From assembly GCF_036417845.1 (NCBI RefSeq), contig NC_089980.1, positions 58,836,501 through 58,900,500 on the forward strand: a DNA stretch of 64,000 nucleotides, written 5' to 3'. The translations under genes and the position numbers were made by a program. Positions 62,363 through 64,000 of this stretch are shown in pieces. Each line of letters starts with the position of its first letter. Within the stretch, counting starts at the first letter, position 1. Below the pieces are notes generated by a model. It saw only the letters and a program-made list of their open reading frames with translations. It was not told the origin of the DNA and did not search any database. The stretch is from Apteryx mantelli (lineage: Eukaryota > Chordata > Aves > Apterygiformes > Apterygidae).

Positions 62363-62433
62363 GTAAGCAAGTGAGAACCAAATTGTCACAGGCCTTTAAT
62401 CACTGGCTGAATGTTCCGGAAGATAAAATACAG
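62363..62433 (+). CDS. GGPS1: GGPS1 exon 3 (residues 24-47)
   Basis: 71-bp exon that completes Gly24 and encodes KQVRTKLSQAFNHWLNVPED followed by KIQ. Lys25 and Arg28 are the isopentenyl-diphosphate-binding residues of the GK..R motif in the family and are intact. The acceptor is TTATTGTAG|GTAAG and the donor CAG|GTATTC, phase 0. Human differs only at KVPEDKL versus NVPEDKI. The aspartate-rich catalytic motifs (DDIED and the second DDYAN) are encoded further on, outside the window. Confidence 0.96.
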
Positions 62434-64000
62434 GTATTCACCAATTTTTTTAAAGGGCTATTATCTATCTTGAAAGACTATAGATAATGGATTATTTTTT
62501 TACATAGCATAAACAGTCAGAAATCTTAAAAGCACTAATCGTTGAATACATTAAGCTTTCAGGAAAACAATTTTACTATGAAGCTTTGACTTTGGTGTAA
62601 CACTAAGAAAGATTGCTGTGATTTCTCATGTGGAATAGCTACTTCGTTCAAAGTGTTCAGCCTGTTAAGCTGTTGATGAGCAATTACCATTGTAACCCAC
62701 TTCTATTATTAATGCTGAGTTATGATTTATGAAATAAGCCAGATAGTTATCTTGTAAACTGCCTAAATATAGTAGTTGAAGATCATCTCTTATGGTTTTG
62801 ATACAAAAATATCAAAGCCAACAGTTAAATCCTTTATAAACCATTTATTGTTCTGAGCCCAAAACTGTGGAATTGTGATCATACCATCTAGGCTCCTTAT
62901 TCCCTAACAAGAAGCATCAGAGCAGGATCTCCCCTTCCCTCTTTCTTCTTTGACATCCCTGTGCAAGATAAGATGCATGGCAGTGTATTTGCACATCATG
63001 GCTTTCTCAAATGAAACAATCTCCTTTAGTCTAGACTGCAGTTCTGCCAAGCTATATCTCTAGGGTACAAAAGATTTTTCCATACCCAAGACTATGTAAG
63101 GAATTAAAATAACCAAATGTTTTTTGACAGTCTTATCCAGCTGGTCTTGTGTTAATTTCACTAACAGTTAAGCAGCAGTACCTTTAGTGTGTGTAAAGGA
63201 GCCCATGTTAGGGTAGCTTAAGAGTGGCACTTCAAGTCCTCAAGCAGTAAAGTGGTTCCAGTTATTTAAACAATGGAAGAAGAGGTTGCACTCATCTTGT
63301 AACTTGTATTTTTAACCTAGTCCATATAAATTTTTCGCCAGATTCATTCATCTGGCTTCCTGTTAGCCACTTTTATCCTTTTTGCTTAGCTACATATCCA
63401 AATATAACTTAAAATACACAATTTAGTATATACTATGTATGGGCTTATTCTAATATCACGGGGCCTAGGATAACCTCCCACTCAAAGCAACACTTGTTCC
63501 ATAGCTGCATCAGGCTTCTCAGGGCCTTGTCAAGTTTTGATGAATCTCTGAAGATGGAGATTTCGCAGTCTTTCTGGGCACCTTTTCCAATGCTGAAACC
63601 TTTTCATGGTGAAGAATTTTTTTCCTTATGTCCAGCTGGAATTTCCTATGCTGCAGTTTGTGACCACTGCCTATTGCCCTTTTGCTGAGCACCTGTGAGA
63701 ACAGAGCTTAATATTCTGTCATGCACTATATTTAAAGCTGCAGTGCTTCTGCATGACTGGAAGTTTACTAGTTTGGCATGTCTCTTTAAACTGATCATGT
63801 AACAGTTTCTGAGAACTTAGACCCCTTGTTTTAGTTATCTTTACAAATCAAATTGATGCTTTAATGTTTCTTTTATCATGTATGCTGTTTGTGATGGAGC
63901 TCAATATTTTCATTCTTCAGGTCATCAGAGGACAAAAATAAGATCCTGTACCTTCTAATCTGTATCTTGCCACAATTATTGCTTTTGTGCATAGTTGTAC
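62434..64000 (+). other. GGPS1: GGPS1 intron 3 (partial)
   Basis: Sequence after the exon 3 donor to the right edge. The next expected coding segment (I-I-E-V-T-E-M-L-H in human) was looked for and not found. It contains a decayed CR1 fragment near 63450-63720. Confidence 0.8.
63450..63720 (-). mobile_element. Decayed CR1 fragment (minus orientation)
   Basis: The plus strand reads as antisense CR1 ORF2 C-terminus: CAGGGCCTTGTCAAGTTTTG, CTGGGCACCTTTTCCAATGC, CATGGTGAAGAATTTTTTTCC and TGTCCAGCTGGAATTTCC appear in the order seen, reversed, in the intact copy at 52700-52830. Substitutions and small gaps leave no frame. The apparent 64-aa open frame here is an artefact. Confidence 0.75.

Overview
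This is vertebrate nuclear DNA, most likely from a bird. The evidence is AT-rich introns holding single-copy vertebrate exons, a sharp GC-rich CpG island shared by two divergent genes, and a repeat set dominated by CR1 LINEs (with the ATTCTGTG-type 3' end) and endogenous-retrovirus LTRs. Turtle or crocodilian origin is not strictly excluded. I recognise two protein genes, both only partly contained, arranged head to head as in human 1q42.

Minus strand, about 43.3 kb down to 1: the 5' end of ARID4B. I place a noncoding exon 1 in the CpG island, a tiny exon 2 carrying only Met-Lys, and exons 3-6, which encode residues 3-118 (N-terminal region and Tudor domain). All inferred introns are GT-AG and the reading frame is continuous through all five coding exons. 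The remaining exons lie to the left of the window. Intron 2 is about 29.6 kb and contains a second, intragenic CpG island (about 16.0-16.5 kb), microsatellites, a 449-bp pure polypurine array (38.5-39.0 kb) and decayed repeats.

Plus strand, about 43.7 kb to the end: the 5' end of GGPS1 (geranylgeranyl diphosphate synthase). A noncoding exon 1 ends at 43847, exon 2 carries the start codon (with a three-codon uORF four bases upstream), and exon 3 encodes through residue 47. The catalytic exon(s) lie beyond the right edge. Intron 2 starts with GC instead of GT.

The most informative region is GGPS1 intron 2 (48763-62362). Two nearly identical LTRs (about 680 bp) sit in opposite orientation 6.2 kb apart. 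Their 5-bp target-site duplications are exchanged between the two copies, and an old CR1 is cut in two, its 5' part now on the minus strand and its 3' part on the plus strand. Together these features show that the 6.2-kb segment was inverted by recombination between the two LTRs, in the genome or possibly in the assembly. A younger CR1 is nested inside the old one, and an unrelated solo LTR lies just to the left.

The promoter interval between the genes (about 43.35-43.69 kb) has two inverted CCAAT boxes, a CRE-like site, a ZNF143/THAP11-type ACTACA...CCCA motif, a GC box and an NRF1-like site, as expected of a TATA-less bidirectional housekeeping promoter. I found no tRNA, rRNA, CRISPR or bacterial-type features.
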